DNA of 51,572 bases from an uncultured Alphaproteobacteria bacterium. GTDB taxonomy: Bacteria > Pseudomonadota > Alphaproteobacteria > UBA3830. The translations under genes and the position numbers were made by a program. The DNA lies in the NCBI GenBank assembly GCA_905233185.1, contig CAJODB010000008.1, forward strand, positions 1 through 51,572, written 5' to 3'. The notes under the pieces were generated by a model. The model did no database searches, was not told the DNA's origin, and saw nothing but the letters and a program-made list of their open reading frames with translations. Positions 9,038-17,940 of the stretch are shown here, in pieces (within the stretch, counting starts at the first letter, position 1; the number at the start of each line of letters is the position of its first letter).

Positions 9038-9517
9038 ATGAAGAAAACTTTAATTTATACAGTTATTGCTGTGATTAGCGTTCTTTCAATAGGAGGCTGT
9101 GCAAGGAATATATCATCTTCATCATATGATGCACGAAAGATTGGAGCGGCATCTGAAACTTACGAGTGCACAGTTGTTAGCGTGCGAAAAGTAATGGTCG
9201 AAGAAGGTGATTATCTGGAAAACAATATGACAGGAGCTTTGATGGGAGCTGCAGCTGGCGGAGTCTTAGGAAATATGATTGGTGGTGGTCGTGGAAGAAC
9301 TACCGCAACAGTAATCGGAGCACTTGCTGGTGGAGCAGGTGGTGCAATGGCTGAAAAACATCTTAAATCACAAGAAGGGCTTGAATATGTCGTAAAATTA
9401 TCTTCAGGTGCAATGAGAACAGTCGTTCAAGGGCTTGATAATCCATTGTATCAAGGGCAAGCAGCTCTGTTGATTATTGATCGTAATCGCGCTCGTGTTG
9501 TTCCGAAAAATTATTAG
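9038..9517 (+). CDS. slyB: SlyB/Pcp-like glycine-zipper outer-membrane lipoprotein
   Basis: The product has a lipoprotein signal peptide ending in a lipobox (LSIGGC), so it should be lipidated and sent to the outer membrane. The centre carries a double glycine zipper (TGALMGAAAGGVLGNMIGGG and IGALAGGAGGAMAE), and the C-terminus resembles the SlyB/17-kDa antigen fold (VKLSSGAMRTVVQG, VVPKNY). The ATG at 9038 is preferred: GGGG lies about 9 nt before it and it starts the signal peptide MKKTLIYTVIA; a TTG at 9023 would add five residues. The length is 159 residues. It has its own promoter and a hairpin after it. Confidence 0.85.
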   Translation: MKKTLIYTVIAVISVLSIGGCARNISSSSYDARKIGAASETYECTVVSVRKVMVEEGDYLENNMTGALMGAAAGGVLGNMIGGGRGRTTATVIGALAGGAGGAMAEKHLKSQEGLEYVVKLSSGAMRTVVQGLDNPLYQGQAALLIIDRNRARVVPKNY

Positions 9518-9534
9518 CCTTTTTTTGAGATATG

Positions 9535-9553
9535 AGGGGTCTGAGAGACCCCT
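9535..9553 (+). terminator. Hairpin after the SlyB-like gene
   Basis: A perfect stem (AGGGGTCT/AGACCCCT) with a GAG loop spans 9535-9553. The following sequence is AT-rich but without a good T-run, so it may be a weak terminator or an mRNA 3' stabiliser. Confidence 0.5.
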
Positions 9554-9568
9554 TAATAAATTATTTCT

Positions 9569-10486
9569 GTGAATAAATTAATTTCATCTAAAAATATAGA
9601 TACCGCTGTCGATATTTTATCGAATGGTGGATTAGTAGCATTTCCAACAGAAACAGTCTATGGATTAGGAGGAAACGCTTATTCTGACAAGACAGTAGCA
9701 TCTATTTTTTCTTGTAAAAAAAGGTCAGAATTTAATCCTCTTAGTGTATGTTACAAGAATTTGGAAAGTGCTGCAACTGATGTGGAAATCACAGATTATG
9801 CTCATTGTATAGCTGAGAATTTTATGCCTGGCCCCATTACTTTGGTATTGAAACGAAAAGTCGGGACAAACTTATCTCTACTTTGTTCAGCGGGACTGGA
9901 TACAATAGGAATAAGAATACCGTCGAACTCTATTGCGCTTGATTTGCTTTCCCATTTGAATTTTCCTCTGGCTGCTCCAAGTGCAAATACTTCCGGGAAA
10001 TTAAGTCACACTACATCAGAAGCTGTTAATGAAGATTTAGATAACGTAGCCATCATAGATGGAGGAAAATGTAATTTTGGAATAGAATCAACAATCATTG
10101 ACTGTTCAGGAGAAGAATTGCTTATTAGGAGACAAGGCGCAATAACAGCGGATGAATTAGCCAAAAAATGCGGTTTTCTAATGAAAAAAATTAAATTTGA
10201 AGAAAAAATAAAAAAATTCATGTTAAAGAAACCGGTTATATTAAATGCTACTTCTATAAATTATAATGATGCATTACTCGCCTTCGGAGAACCAATAAGA
10301 TCTTCTTGTCAAAAAACTCTAAATTTAAGCAAAAATGCAGATCTTAATGAAGCTGCAGCGAATTTATTCTCAATGTTACAGGAACTTGATAACAGTGATG
10401 CTGCAAGAATTTGCGTAATGTCTATACCAAATACGGGAATAGGAAAAGCAATAAACAATCGTCTGATTTCTATTATTTCATTTTAA
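9569..10486 (+). CDS. Threonylcarbamoyl-AMP synthase (Sua5/YrdC family)
   Basis: Sua5/TsaC makes threonylcarbamoyl-AMP from threonine, bicarbonate and ATP for the t6A modification of ANN-decoding tRNAs. The N-terminal YrdC domain (about residues 1-200) shows GGLVAFPTETVYGLGGNA, CKKRSEFNPLSV, RIPSNSIALDLL and AAPSANTSGKLS. The C-terminal extension (about 200-305, containing ILNATSINYNDALLAFGEP) is the Sua5 domain, making this the long form rather than TsaC. The start is GTG at 9569, the only initiator near the conserved N-terminus. Confidence 0.9.
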   Translation: MNKLISSKNIDTAVDILSNGGLVAFPTETVYGLGGNAYSDKTVASIFSCKKRSEFNPLSVCYKNLESAATDVEITDYAHCIAENFMPGPITLVLKRKVGTNLSLLCSAGLDTIGIRIPSNSIALDLLSHLNFPLAAPSANTSGKLSHTTSEAVNEDLDNVAIIDGGKCNFGIESTIIDCSGEELLIRRQGAITADELAKKCGFLMKKIKFEEKIKKFMLKKPVILNATSINYNDALLAFGEPIRSSCQKTLNLSKNADLNEAAANLFSMLQELDNSDAARICVMSIPNTGIGKAINNRLISIISF

Positions 10487-10525
10487 AATTAAAAATTGCC
10501 TTTTATTGTAATTTTTTTAACTCTT

Positions 10526-10558
10526 AATTAAGAATTGTTTGATAAGATATTCTTAATT
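10526..10558. repeat. 10-bp perfect inverted repeat
   Basis: AATTAAGAAT (10526-10535) and ATTCTTAATT (10549-10558) form a GC-poor hairpin followed by TTTT. It sits after the Sua5 stop and 26 nt before the next gene, so it could be a weak terminator or an operator of the small acidic protein gene. Confidence 0.45.
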
Positions 10559-10583
10559 TTTACAAAAAATAGGAGAAATATAT

Positions 10584-10802
10584 ATGAAAAAAATTGCAAT
10601 TTTGCTTACGATTTCAGTTTTTGTTGTGCCGTTCTCTTTTGCGGCCTCTGAAGAAAGTTCTACTTTGAATACTAGTAATAATGAATTGGATCAGTTAGAA
10701 AAATGCATTGAGGATAATTCTAGTGAAAGTGATGATTCTTCAATAATTAATGTAAATGAAGATGAAACATCTTCTGTCTCTGAAGAAGAAATCTCTGAGT
10801 AA
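10584..10802 (+). CDS. Small secreted acidic Ser-rich protein
   Basis: No family is recognised. The 72-residue product has a strong signal peptide (MKKIAILLTISVFVVPFSFA, cleavage before ASEES) and a mature part of about 52 residues made almost wholly of Glu, Asp, Ser and Asn, probably disordered. A clear ribosome binding site (AGGAG, about 8 nt before ATG) supports translation. A perfect inverted repeat precedes it and a hairpin shared with glyS follows. Confidence 0.65.
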   Translation: MKKIAILLTISVFVVPFSFAASEESSTLNTSNNELDQLEKCIEDNSSESDDSSIINVNEDETSSVSEEEISE

Positions 10803-10850
10803 AAAAAGTTCATAGAAACTTCTTATAATAAAACTAAAAAGGAGTTAATA

Positions 10851-10893
10851 AATAAAAAGAAGAGCTATTTTATTCCATTGATAAAATAGCTCT
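10851..10893 (-). terminator. Terminator of the glyQ-glyS operon
   Basis: A perfect 13-bp stem (10861-10873 with 10881-10893, AGAGCTATTTTAT arms) lies 15 nt after the glyS stop. On the minus strand it is followed by TCTTTTTATT. It may also slow transcription coming from 10584-10802. Confidence 0.85.
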
Positions 10894-10908
10894 CCTTAAT
10901 ATATTATG

Positions 10909-13002
10909 TTAGAAATTTGCGATTTCAGGTAAAAACCTATTAAAAATAGCGACGAAACGCGCAAGAATTCCTATTCTGTTTTGTTGAATTCTTTTATCAT
11001 CGGCGTTTACAAGTACATTTGCAAAAAATTCTGACATCGCTTTTTCTGTCTTTAAGGAGCGTTTTAATTTCTCTTCAAATTTGTCCACTATATTTAATTC
11101 GCTATTTTCAAGTTCAATCATAGTTTTTTCAAAATCTTTTATTTCTATGAAAAGAGCAGTTTCTTCTTTCTCACTAAATAAAGACTCATCAACCAGTGTT
11201 CCAGAATTTCCTTGTACAATATTTCTTGCTCTTCTATATATACTTATTATTTGTTTTCCGACTTCACTTTTAAAAGAAATATCCAATATTTTTGCTTTTT
11301 TCTGTATACTCTGAATATCTTGCGGAACTACCATAACTGAATTTATAACATCATGTTCTATTCCAAATTCTTTTAAAACAACGCGTAATCTATCCATAAT
11401 AAATGTAATCACATTGTCAACAGTATTCGGATCCATATTTTCTTTTGAATCTTTTTGCAGTCGTTCAAAGGTTTTCTCAATTATTTTTCGTAAATCGATA
11501 TTCATTTCATATTTTGTGATAATTTTTACAATCCCAATTGCTGCTCGACGCAAAGCAAAAGGATCTTTTGAGCCTGTAGGGGCTTTTCCGATAGCAAATA
11601 GACTTGTGATTACATCGATCTTATCTGCCATTGAATATAAAGCGCAAAGAGGCGAATAGAGATCATCAACCATTTTATATTGATTGCGAATTATATCGCA
11701 AACTTCAACAGACTCTCCTTGAAAACTGGCATAATGTGCTCCCATTATTCCCTGAAGTTCCGTAAATTCGCATACCATACCTGTCGCAAGATCACATTTT
11801 GCTAACAGTGCTGCGCGTTTTAACAGCTCTTTTGAATTTTTCGGAAGCATAAGTTGCTCATTTCCGACATTATTCTTACTGATTTCATCATATAATAGTT
11901 CACAAAGGTCCCGAATCCTCAAAGTCCGATCGTAAACTGTCCCTAACTTTTCATTAAAAGCTATTTTTTTAAGATCATCTAAATGTCTTTCAAGGGGAGT
12001 TGTCAGATCATTTTCGAAAAAGAATAGCGCATCAGACAATCTGGCGCTTAATACTCTTTCATTTCCAGCTTTTATTGCTTTGCCTTTATCAGCAGTAATA
12101 TTATTTGCGACAAAAACAAAATAAGGAGCAAGCTTATTCCCGATATTCGTTGGAAAATATCTTTGATGAGATTGCATAGTTGTTGTAATTACCTCAGATG
12201 GTAAGCGCATGAATTTTTCAGAGATATTTCCTATCATTACGACAGGATACTCGACTAATCCTACAACTTCTTCTAAAAGGTCTTTTGTTATATCGACTTT
12301 TAAATTTTTTTCTTTGCTTTCTATATTGTTACATTCATCTAAAATTATTTTTTTTCGCTCGTTTTGATCAACTATTACAAATGCTTCTCGCATTTTTTCA
12401 ATATAATCATTTACATTGTTTACAAAAATTTTTTTGTTAGCCATAAATCGATGTCCGAAAGTATAGTTTTTCGAACAAAGATTTATTTCATTAATCATAT
12501 CTACATTCACAAGTTTTTCATCAAACAAACACAATATATTTCGAAGTGGCCGAACAAAATTGAAAGAGTGATCTCCCCAGTGCATAGATTTTTGCCACGG
12601 TAAAGCGAAAATAACATTTTTCACTATATTTCCAAGCAGATCTTCAGTTTTTCTTTTTTCATGCCGAATATTTACAAAAATAAAGGCCTTATTATTGATT
12701 ATTTTCTCTGTACATTGTTCTCTTGATACATTTGCAGATTTCAAGAATTGCTCGATAACTTCTTTTGGCGCAGAATTTTGTGGCCCTTTTTTCTCTTCAA
12801 CAAATTCCGAAATTTCTTCATCAATGTTGGCGGAAAAAACCATTCGGCGTGGTGTAATACATGTTCTTATATCATCAAATTGAATTCTGTTTTTTAAAAA
12901 TTCTTCACAAAAAATCTTAGAAAAATTTTCGATCGCGGTTGTTTGAAATCTTGCCGGAATTTCTTCTATTAACAATTCTACAAAAAAGTTTTTTTTATTC
13001 AT
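10909..13002 (-). CDS. glyS: Glycyl-tRNA synthetase beta subunit
   Basis: GlyS is the large subunit of the bacterial alpha2beta2 glycyl-tRNA synthetase and supplies tRNA recognition. The 697-residue protein begins with the characteristic [15 protein letters not shown] and contains [40 protein letters not shown], the HD-like region and, near residues 480-500, [16 protein letters not shown]. Length is normal (about 690). It overlaps glyQ by 8 nt, is translated after it, and ends at a strong terminator. Confidence 0.96.
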   Translation of the reverse strand: MNKKNFFVELLIEEIPARFQTTAIENFSKIFCEEFLKNRIQFDDIRTCITPRRMVFSANIDEEISEFVEEKKGPQNSAPKEVIEQFLKSANVSREQCTEKIINNKAFIFVNIRHEKRKTEDLLGNIVKNVIFALPWQKSMHWGDHSFNFVRPLRNILCLFDEKLVNVDMINEINLCSKNYTFGHRFMANKKIFVNNVNDYIEKMREAFVIVDQNERKKIILDECNNIESKEKNLKVDITKDLLEEVVGLVEYPVVMIGNISEKFMRLPSEVITTTMQSHQRYFPTNIGNKLAPYFVFVANNITADKGKAIKAGNERVLSARLSDALFFFENDLTTPLERHLDDLKKIAFNEKLGTVYDRTLRIRDLCELLYDEISKNNVGNEQLMLPKNSKELLKRAALLAKCDLATGMVCEFTELQGIMGAHYASFQGESVEVCDIIRNQYKMVDDLYSPLCALYSMADKIDVITSLFAIGKAPTGSKDPFALRRAAIGIVKIITKYEMNIDLRKIIEKTFERLQKDSKENMDPNTVDNVITFIMDRLRVVLKEFGIEHDVINSVMVVPQDIQSIQKKAKILDISFKSEVGKQIISIYRRARNIVQGNSGTLVDESLFSEKEETALFIEIKDFEKTMIELENSELNIVDKFEEKLKRSLKTEKAMSEFFANVLVNADDKRIQQNRIGILARFVAIFNRFLPEIANF

Positions 13003-13858
13003 GAGTTCTTACCTGTGCTTCACAACATAATTTAGCTAAAGCTCTAACTCTTGCAATTCGATCAACACGTTCAGCAACGCTAAAAGCTCCCCTTGCATCT
13101 AATAAATTGAATATATGACTTGATTTTATGCACTGTTCATACGCGACTAAAGGAAGATCCAATTCAGCAAGTCGTTTACATTCATTTTCAACCATTATGA
13201 AATTTTGTTTTAACATCTCAACATCGGCATATTCAAAAGAATATTTTGATAATTCAACTTCCTGTTCAAAACATATATCTCTGTAAGTAATCGCTTCATT
13301 ACCGTCTTTTCCATTCCAATTAACATCGTATATGTTATCTACGTTTTGCAAGAACATGGCTATTCTTTCAACTCCATAAGCCAATTCTGCGGTAGTCGGA
13401 TTGCAAGCAATCCCTCCAACGTATTGAAAATAAGTAAATTGTGTAATTTCCATTCCATCACACCAGACTTCCCATCCTAATCCTGAAGCTCCTAGTGTTG
13501 GACTTTCCCAGTCATCTTCAACAAATCGAATATCATGACATTTAAGATCTATTCCGATTCTGTCTAAACTATTTAAATACATTTCTTGGATATCATCTGG
13601 AGATGGTTTGATTATTACTTGATATTGATGCAGTTTATGAACTCTGTTCGGATTTTCTCCGTATCTTCCATCTGCAGGTCGACGGCACGGTTGAATGTGT
13701 GCGCAACGCCAACTCTTTTTTCCGAGAGCACGAAGTAATGTGTATGGACTGAATGTCCCTGCACCAACTTCCATATCATAAGGTTGCAGGATTGCGCAAC
13801 CATGACTGGACCAATATTCATTAAGTTTTGCTACAATTTCTTGGAAACTATTTTTCAT
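12995..13858 (-). CDS. glyQ: Glycyl-tRNA synthetase alpha subunit
   Basis: GlyQ is the catalytic class II subunit that activates glycine with ATP. The 287-residue protein is highly conserved: [67 protein letters not shown] and [13 protein letters not shown]. Length matches the family (about 300). It is the first gene of glyQ-glyS and overlaps glyS by 8 nt. Its start is 73 nt from the stop of the LppC-like gene upstream on the same strand, so it may be read from that transcript as well. Confidence 0.97.
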   Translation of the reverse strand: MKNSFQEIVAKLNEYWSSHGCAILQPYDMEVGAGTFSPYTLLRALGKKSWRCAHIQPCRRPADGRYGENPNRVHKLHQYQVIIKPSPDDIQEMYLNSLDRIGIDLKCHDIRFVEDDWESPTLGASGLGWEVWCDGMEITQFTYFQYVGGIACNPTTAELAYGVERIAMFLQNVDNIYDVNWNGKDGNEAITYRDICFEQEVELSKYSFEYADVEMLKQNFIMVENECKRLAELDLPLVAYEQCIKSSHIFNLLDARGAFSVAERVDRIARVRALAKLCCEAQVRTHE

Positions 13859-13931
13859 AATACAATTCCATGGACAAAATTCTACGGTCGAAAGATTAAC
13901 ACAAAAAGCACCGAAGGTCGATTAAACTTTG

Positions 13932-14999
13932 TTATTCACTTTTGTATAAGTGCAACTCTCTCTTTATTCCTTTGTTTTTTATGATTGAAAAATTGCCAAG
14001 GCATCCATGTAATTCTTTATGCTCTAAAATAAAAGGTTCATAAGGATCATTTGCTGAAGCACATAAAGCATTTATTATATCGTATCCGATCATATCTAAT
14101 ACGCATGGAGTTTTTCCAAAAACATTTTTATATTTTACCGAAAAATTCATCAGTTCCTGAATATTCGAGAACGCAAATATACATCCATTCCAAGCTTCTC
14201 TATTTTGTAAAGCGTGAGAACTAAGTGTAAAAACAGCGATATTTTTCGGTAATTGTTCAAGATCAAGTATAGGATCAAGAATAAAAACGGCCTGTCTGCC
14301 GGAACTTTTTACGTAATTTGTCGCTTCTTTTTGTTCGATAGAATCATATCTTATTATTTCGATATCGCTTTCTTCAACAAAATTGAATTTTTTCATAGAT
14401 ATTTTTAAATATTGTTCTATTTCATCTCCATATTTTCCTTTTGGAAGCATCACAAGAAAATCTTCAATTTTATTTTTTCTTACAAACGAGAAAATCTCAT
14501 TTATTTCATTTTGCGGAGATAATCCACATGCAAAAATATGGTTACTATTGACTTTTATATTATTAGAAAACGTAAACATAGGAATAGTTGGAAATAAAGC
14601 GCCATATCTTTTTGCTTCAGTAAAGAAAATTGGTCCTACAATTGCACGTAAATTTTTGCTTTTATATTTCCAACATAACTGATTTTTATCTAAAGAACGA
14701 TCTGCTGTATCGATAACAACAAAATCTATATTTGTATTTTGCGATTCATTGGCAGATAAGATGCAAGCATTCAATATTCCATGTCCCAAATTCGCATTTA
14801 CTCCAGAGAGAGGCAGTAAAAGTAAAATTGTATTATTTGCATTTTCATTGGCGATTTTTTTTAAGTGAAAATCTTTTAAAAGATCGATATTTTGATCTTT
14901 TTGAGATATTTTAATATCGCGCTGTGTCGAACAAGAGTTTAACAGCAAGATAAGAAGCAAAAATAGGAATATTTTTATTGTCTGACGCACTTTTAACAC
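13932..14999 (-). CDS. LppC/LpoA-like lipoprotein (penicillin-binding protein activator family)
   Basis: The product has a lipoprotein signal peptide (IFLFLLLILLLNSC) and a type I periplasmic-binding fold: NTILLLLPLSGVNANLGHGI, a middle ARYGALFP-like segment (VGPIFFTEAKRYGALFPTIP) and HIFACGLSPQNEI. This is the LppC family; E. coli LpoA, an outer-membrane activator of PBP1A, contains this domain. The 355-residue form lacks the LpoA TPR domain. The start is GTG at 14999, with another GTG at 14990. Its 5' end overlaps divergent rsmI by 22 nt, the same divergent pairing as lpoA/rsmI (yraM/yraL) in E. coli. Confidence 0.8.
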   Translation of the reverse strand: MLKVRQTIKIFLFLLLILLLNSCSTQRDIKISQKDQNIDLLKDFHLKKIANENANNTILLLLPLSGVNANLGHGILNACILSANESQNTNIDFVVIDTADRSLDKNQLCWKYKSKNLRAIVGPIFFTEAKRYGALFPTIPMFTFSNNIKVNSNHIFACGLSPQNEINEIFSFVRKNKIEDFLVMLPKGKYGDEIEQYLKISMKKFNFVEESDIEIIRYDSIEQKEATNYVKSSGRQAVFILDPILDLEQLPKNIAVFTLSSHALQNREAWNGCIFAFSNIQELMNFSVKYKNVFGKTPCVLDMIGYDIINALCASANDPYEPFILEHKELHGCLGNFSIIKNKGIKRELHLYKSE

Positions 15000-15871
15000 C
15001 CCAATTATCGGAAAAGCTCAATACAAAACTACTGGAGCAAAATCATAAACCCGGATTATATGTTGTTGCAACACCGATTGGTAATATACTCGATATTTCA
15101 TTGCGAGCTTTAGGAATTTTGAAAATGGCACAGTGCGTGTTTGCTGAAGACACTCGGCAATCGCGAAAACTTTTTGATTGGTATGGAATAAAAACAAAAC
15201 TTGTTGCGTGCCATGAATATAATGAAACAGATTTTTCAATTACTTCATTAATAAATAAGCAGGGAATATATGCTTTAATCTCTGATGCAGGAACACCAAC
15301 AGTTTCAGATCCCGGATATAAAATTGTTAATTGGTGTTTACAGAACGAAATCGATGTGTTTCCAATTCCGGGAGCATCTGCTTCGATTGCGGCATTAAGT
15401 GCTTCTGGAATGCCTTCTGATAAATTTACATTTTTTGGATTTCTGCCATCAAAAAATAATGCTCGAAAAACTTTTCTAGAGAGTTTAGAAAACGAAACTG
15501 GAACTTTAATATTTTTTGAATCTCCGAACAGACTATTGAATACTTTAGAAGATATGCTGGAAATTTTAGGGGATAGAAGATGCTGCGTATGTCGAGAACT
15601 AACAAAAATTTTTGAAGAATTTCGGCGTGGAAACCTTTTGGAAATGTTGCGGTATTTCTCTAATAATAAACCAACTGGAGAATTTGTGATTCTCATTGAA
15701 GGAAAAATTACAGAAACAAAGAAAGAGATGGAGGAAATTTTTTCCGAACTTAATAAACTTTTGAAAAACACATCATTGAAAGAATCGGTAAATGTTTTAT
15801 CTGAAAAATACAAAATCAGCCGAAAGATTATTTATAAAAAAGCATTGGAAATAAAAAACGATTTTTTGTAA
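14978..15871 (+). CDS. rsmI: 16S rRNA (cytidine-2'-O)-methyltransferase RsmI
   Basis: RsmI methylates the 2'-OH of C1402 of 16S rRNA with S-adenosylmethionine. The 297-residue protein shows the tetrapyrrole-methylase fold: GLYVVATPIGNILDISLRAL, FAEDTRQSRKL, ALISDAGTPTVSDPGYKIV, PIPGASASIAALSASG, FFGFLP and FFESPNRLLNTL. Length is normal. No ATG lies before the conserved region; the TTG at 14978 is the likely start, though weakly supported. The first 22 nt overlap the LppC-like gene head to head. Confidence 0.93.
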   Translation: MSDALLTPQLSEKLNTKLLEQNHKPGLYVVATPIGNILDISLRALGILKMAQCVFAEDTRQSRKLFDWYGIKTKLVACHEYNETDFSITSLINKQGIYALISDAGTPTVSDPGYKIVNWCLQNEIDVFPIPGASASIAALSASGMPSDKFTFFGFLPSKNNARKTFLESLENETGTLIFFESPNRLLNTLEDMLEILGDRRCCVCRELTKIFEEFRRGNLLEMLRYFSNNKPTGEFVILIEGKITETKKEMEEIFSELNKLLKNTSLKESVNVLSEKYKISRKIIYKKALEIKNDFL

Positions 15872-15949
15872 TTGTATACCATCTTTTGAAAAGAACTCTC
15901 GCTCAGCTCTTTTTTGAAAGGAAATCTTGAGATTTTCGCGAGATAGGCA

Positions 15950-16190
15950 CTAAAGATATAAAGTCACACTGTATTCTTCGGCAATTATTTGCCACCTTGC
16001 TATTTCTCCTTCAAGTTTTTCTTTTTAATTCCAATGTGATTCTAATAGGCTTGCTCCTGCCATGAAAAGATTTCCTTCATCAGGTGTAAGAAATATGAAT
16101 ATCGCATCATTAATGCTTCTTTCGCGTCAGACAAAGAGGATAAGACCTTTTCTCTTTTATTTCAATACATCATCCTTCACAAAAATGAAG
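15950..16190 (-). pseudogene. Decayed coding remnant
   Basis: On the minus strand a stretch reads like protein but is broken. One frame gives DAIFIFLTPDEGNLFMAGAS then LLESHWN, a TAA, then EKLEGEIARWQIIAEEYSVT and LYL before a TAG at 15950-15952. Upstream, the sense-like run LSSLSDAKEALMM lies in another frame, implying a frameshift near 16115. The amino-acid character (IARWQ, FIFLTPDEGN) suggests a real ancestral protein, but I cannot name the family. No intact start was found. Confidence 0.4.
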
Positions 16191-16312
16191 CATAAAGGTT
16201 CGAAGTAGAAAAAACGTATTTTTTTGATATTTTACTATATTTCATTTCTTGTTTTCTACAAGATTGCATATATAGTATAATATAAGGATTTCTTTTGTCG
16301 ATTTTTTTACAT

Positions 16313-16344
16313 ATCAAAATATCAGGAAATCAGAATATCAGAAA
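16313..16344 (+). repeat. Four tandem 8-bp repeats (iteron-like)
   Basis: ATCAAAAT, ATCAGGAA, ATCAGAAT and ATCAGAAA lie end to end at 16313-16320, 16321-16328, 16329-16336 and 16337-16344. All begin ATCA and differ by one to three bases in the last four positions. They lie about 240 bp before the DnaA boxes. Confidence 0.7.
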
Positions 16345-16581
16345 AACATATTTGTATTTAACATTATCAAAAACTTCATAATTAAATCGAAAAATAAAGA
16401 GAAAATTTTCAACAAATTCACAGATCTACTTTTTCTGCCATTGTATTTACAATAAAAATCATAAGGTCGTTTCAATAATAGAAAAAAGTTTTAAAAAACA
16501 ATAAGTTATTTGGATGATTAAAAAATAGGCAATCCGTATAAACCTCCAGAAAACGACAAAGTCGGGCTTATTATCACTATG

Positions 16582-16602
16582 TTATCCACAAAGTTATCCA
16601 CA
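16582..16602 (+). promoter_or_regulatory. Two tandem perfect DnaA boxes
   Basis: TTATCCACA occurs at 16582-16590 and 16594-16602, same strand, 12 bp start to start. Both match the consensus TTATNCACA exactly. They lie about 90 bp upstream of truB. Confidence 0.7.
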
Positions 16603-16691
16603 GCTTTTGTTGAAAAATTAAATATCGGTTAATTATCAATACATTAAAAACATGTTAAAACTTATTCAGAGTTAATTTTTATAAAAAGAAA

Positions 16692-17597
16692 ATGGAAAAA
16701 AATGTTAGTGGTTGGTTGAATTTAGATAAACCTGCAGGATTGTCTTCAAATACTGCAATGTTAACTGTTAAAAGAATCTTTCAAGGAATACGTACAGGTT
16801 ATATAGGCACACTGGATCCGTTCGCTACTGGCATTTTGCCGATAGCAATAGGGGAGGGGAGAAAATTCATTCCTTATGTTAATGAAGACAAGAAAACTTA
16901 CATATTCACTATGATTTTCGGAACAGAAACAGATACGCTTGATATAGATGGCAACGTTGTCAACGTATCGGAATGCATTCCATCAATAGAAAGCTTACGG
17001 AAAATTCTTCCGACATTTCTTGGAGACCAGCGCCAAATTCCTCCGAAGTTTTCTGCAATTAAGATAAACGGACGTCGTGCATGTGACCTTATGCGCAAAG
17101 GGCAAAATGTTGAGCTTAAAGCTCGCTTTGTTCATATTTTTTCTTTAGACTTGATTAGCGAATCTTTGGAGCAATTAAAAGAAGCAACTTTAATTGTTAC
17201 ATGTTCAAAGGGAACTTATATTAGGAGTCTTGCTCGTGATATTGCTGACAAATTAGGAACTGTAGCATATCTAAAATCATTACGGAGAACACAATCTGGT
17301 TTTTTTTCCATAAATAATGCAATTCCTCTGGAAAAATTACAAAAAATAGAGGATACTAACACGCTAATGAGTTTTGTTCTTCCTCTAGAAAGTCCGCTGG
17401 GCGACATCCCGGCCTTATATGTGAGTGAAAATGAAGCTCGAAAGTTACAAAACGGGTTACCAATTTCCGTTGAAGATGTCATATCTGAATGTTCGAATGT
17501 TTTGATATTCGAAAAATTTAGCAAAACATTTAAAGGAATTGGGACTGTGTTTTGTGATGGTACGGTAAAAGCCGTTAGAATGTGTTCATTAAATTAG
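16692..17597 (+). CDS. truB: tRNA pseudouridine(55) synthase TruB
   Basis: TruB makes pseudouridine 55 in the T-loop of tRNAs and also acts as a tRNA chaperone. The catalytic aspartate is D42 in GYIGTLDPFATGILPIAIGE; other conserved parts are GWLNLDKPAGLSSN at the start, QIPPKFSAIKINGRRA and CSKGTYIRSLARDIADKLG. The 301-residue length is normal for the bacterial form, with a PUA-like C-terminal part. It is 18 nt from rpsO and starts truB-rpsO-pnp, the downstream half of the common nusA-infB-rbfA-truB-rpsO-pnp order; the upstream half is absent here. Confidence 0.95.
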   Translation: MEKNVSGWLNLDKPAGLSSNTAMLTVKRIFQGIRTGYIGTLDPFATGILPIAIGEGRKFIPYVNEDKKTYIFTMIFGTETDTLDIDGNVVNVSECIPSIESLRKILPTFLGDQRQIPPKFSAIKINGRRACDLMRKGQNVELKARFVHIFSLDLISESLEQLKEATLIVTCSKGTYIRSLARDIADKLGTVAYLKSLRRTQSGFFSINNAIPLEKLQKIEDTNTLMSFVLPLESPLGDIPALYVSENEARKLQNGLPISVEDVISECSNVLIFEKFSKTFKGIGTVFCDGTVKAVRMCSLN

Positions 17598-17615
17598 AAA
17601 TTGAGGAGTATTACG

Positions 17616-17879
17616 ATGTCGATAGAAAATAAAAAAGATATTATTGGTAAATTTGCGACGCACAAAGGAGATACAGGTTCTCCTGAAGTTCAAGTCGCGA
17701 TTTTGAGTGCAAGAATTAATGCATTAGGGGAGCATCTAAAAATTCATACGAAAGATTTTCATTCTCGTCGCGGTTTATTAGGTATGGTTAGCAGAAGAAG
17801 AAAGTTACTTGATTATCTCAATAAAGTCGATTCTTCGAGATACGCAACTTTAATCAAAGAATTAGGCTTGAGACGTTAA
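17616..17879 (+). CDS. rpsO: 30S ribosomal protein S15
   Basis: S15 is a primary 16S-binding protein of the platform of the small subunit. The 87-residue product contains the invariant [45 protein letters not shown] and a C-terminal LRR. The ATG at 17616 is chosen because GAGGAG lies 7 nt upstream and it gives the family length; a frame from 17601 would add five residues. It sits between truB and pnp; S15 commonly regulates its own mRNA, but I did not resolve an operator here. Confidence 0.97.
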   Translation: MSIENKKDIIGKFATHKGDTGSPEVQVAILSARINALGEHLKIHTKDFHSRRGLLGMVSRRRKLLDYLNKVDSSRYATLIKELGLRR

Positions 17880-17940
17880 TTTTTTCTCTCTTGTTAGTGT
17901 GTTCGTTGCTATTGCTGTAAAGTTTTAAGGAAATAGATTC

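Larger units (their letters stand above)
16191..16691. other. Non-coding AT-rich region, candidate replication origin
   Basis: No gene is visible between the decayed remnant and truB. The region is very AT-rich and holds four tandem 8-bp repeats (16313-16344) and two perfect DnaA boxes (16582-16602), plus looser TTATCAAAA- and TTATCAATA-like words. These are usual parts of a bacterial oriC, but DnaA boxes can also regulate promoters. No dnaA, hemE, gidA or parAB gene is nearby to support the reading. Confidence 0.4.

Noticed and set aside
15043-15813. 256-codon open frame antisense to rsmI
   Set aside because: The sense strand encodes all RsmI motifs; the antisense product has no family features and no ribosome binding site.
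15872-16691. tmRNA, RNase P RNA or other structural RNA in the long intergenic region
   Set aside because: None of the conserved sequence blocks of these RNAs was seen.
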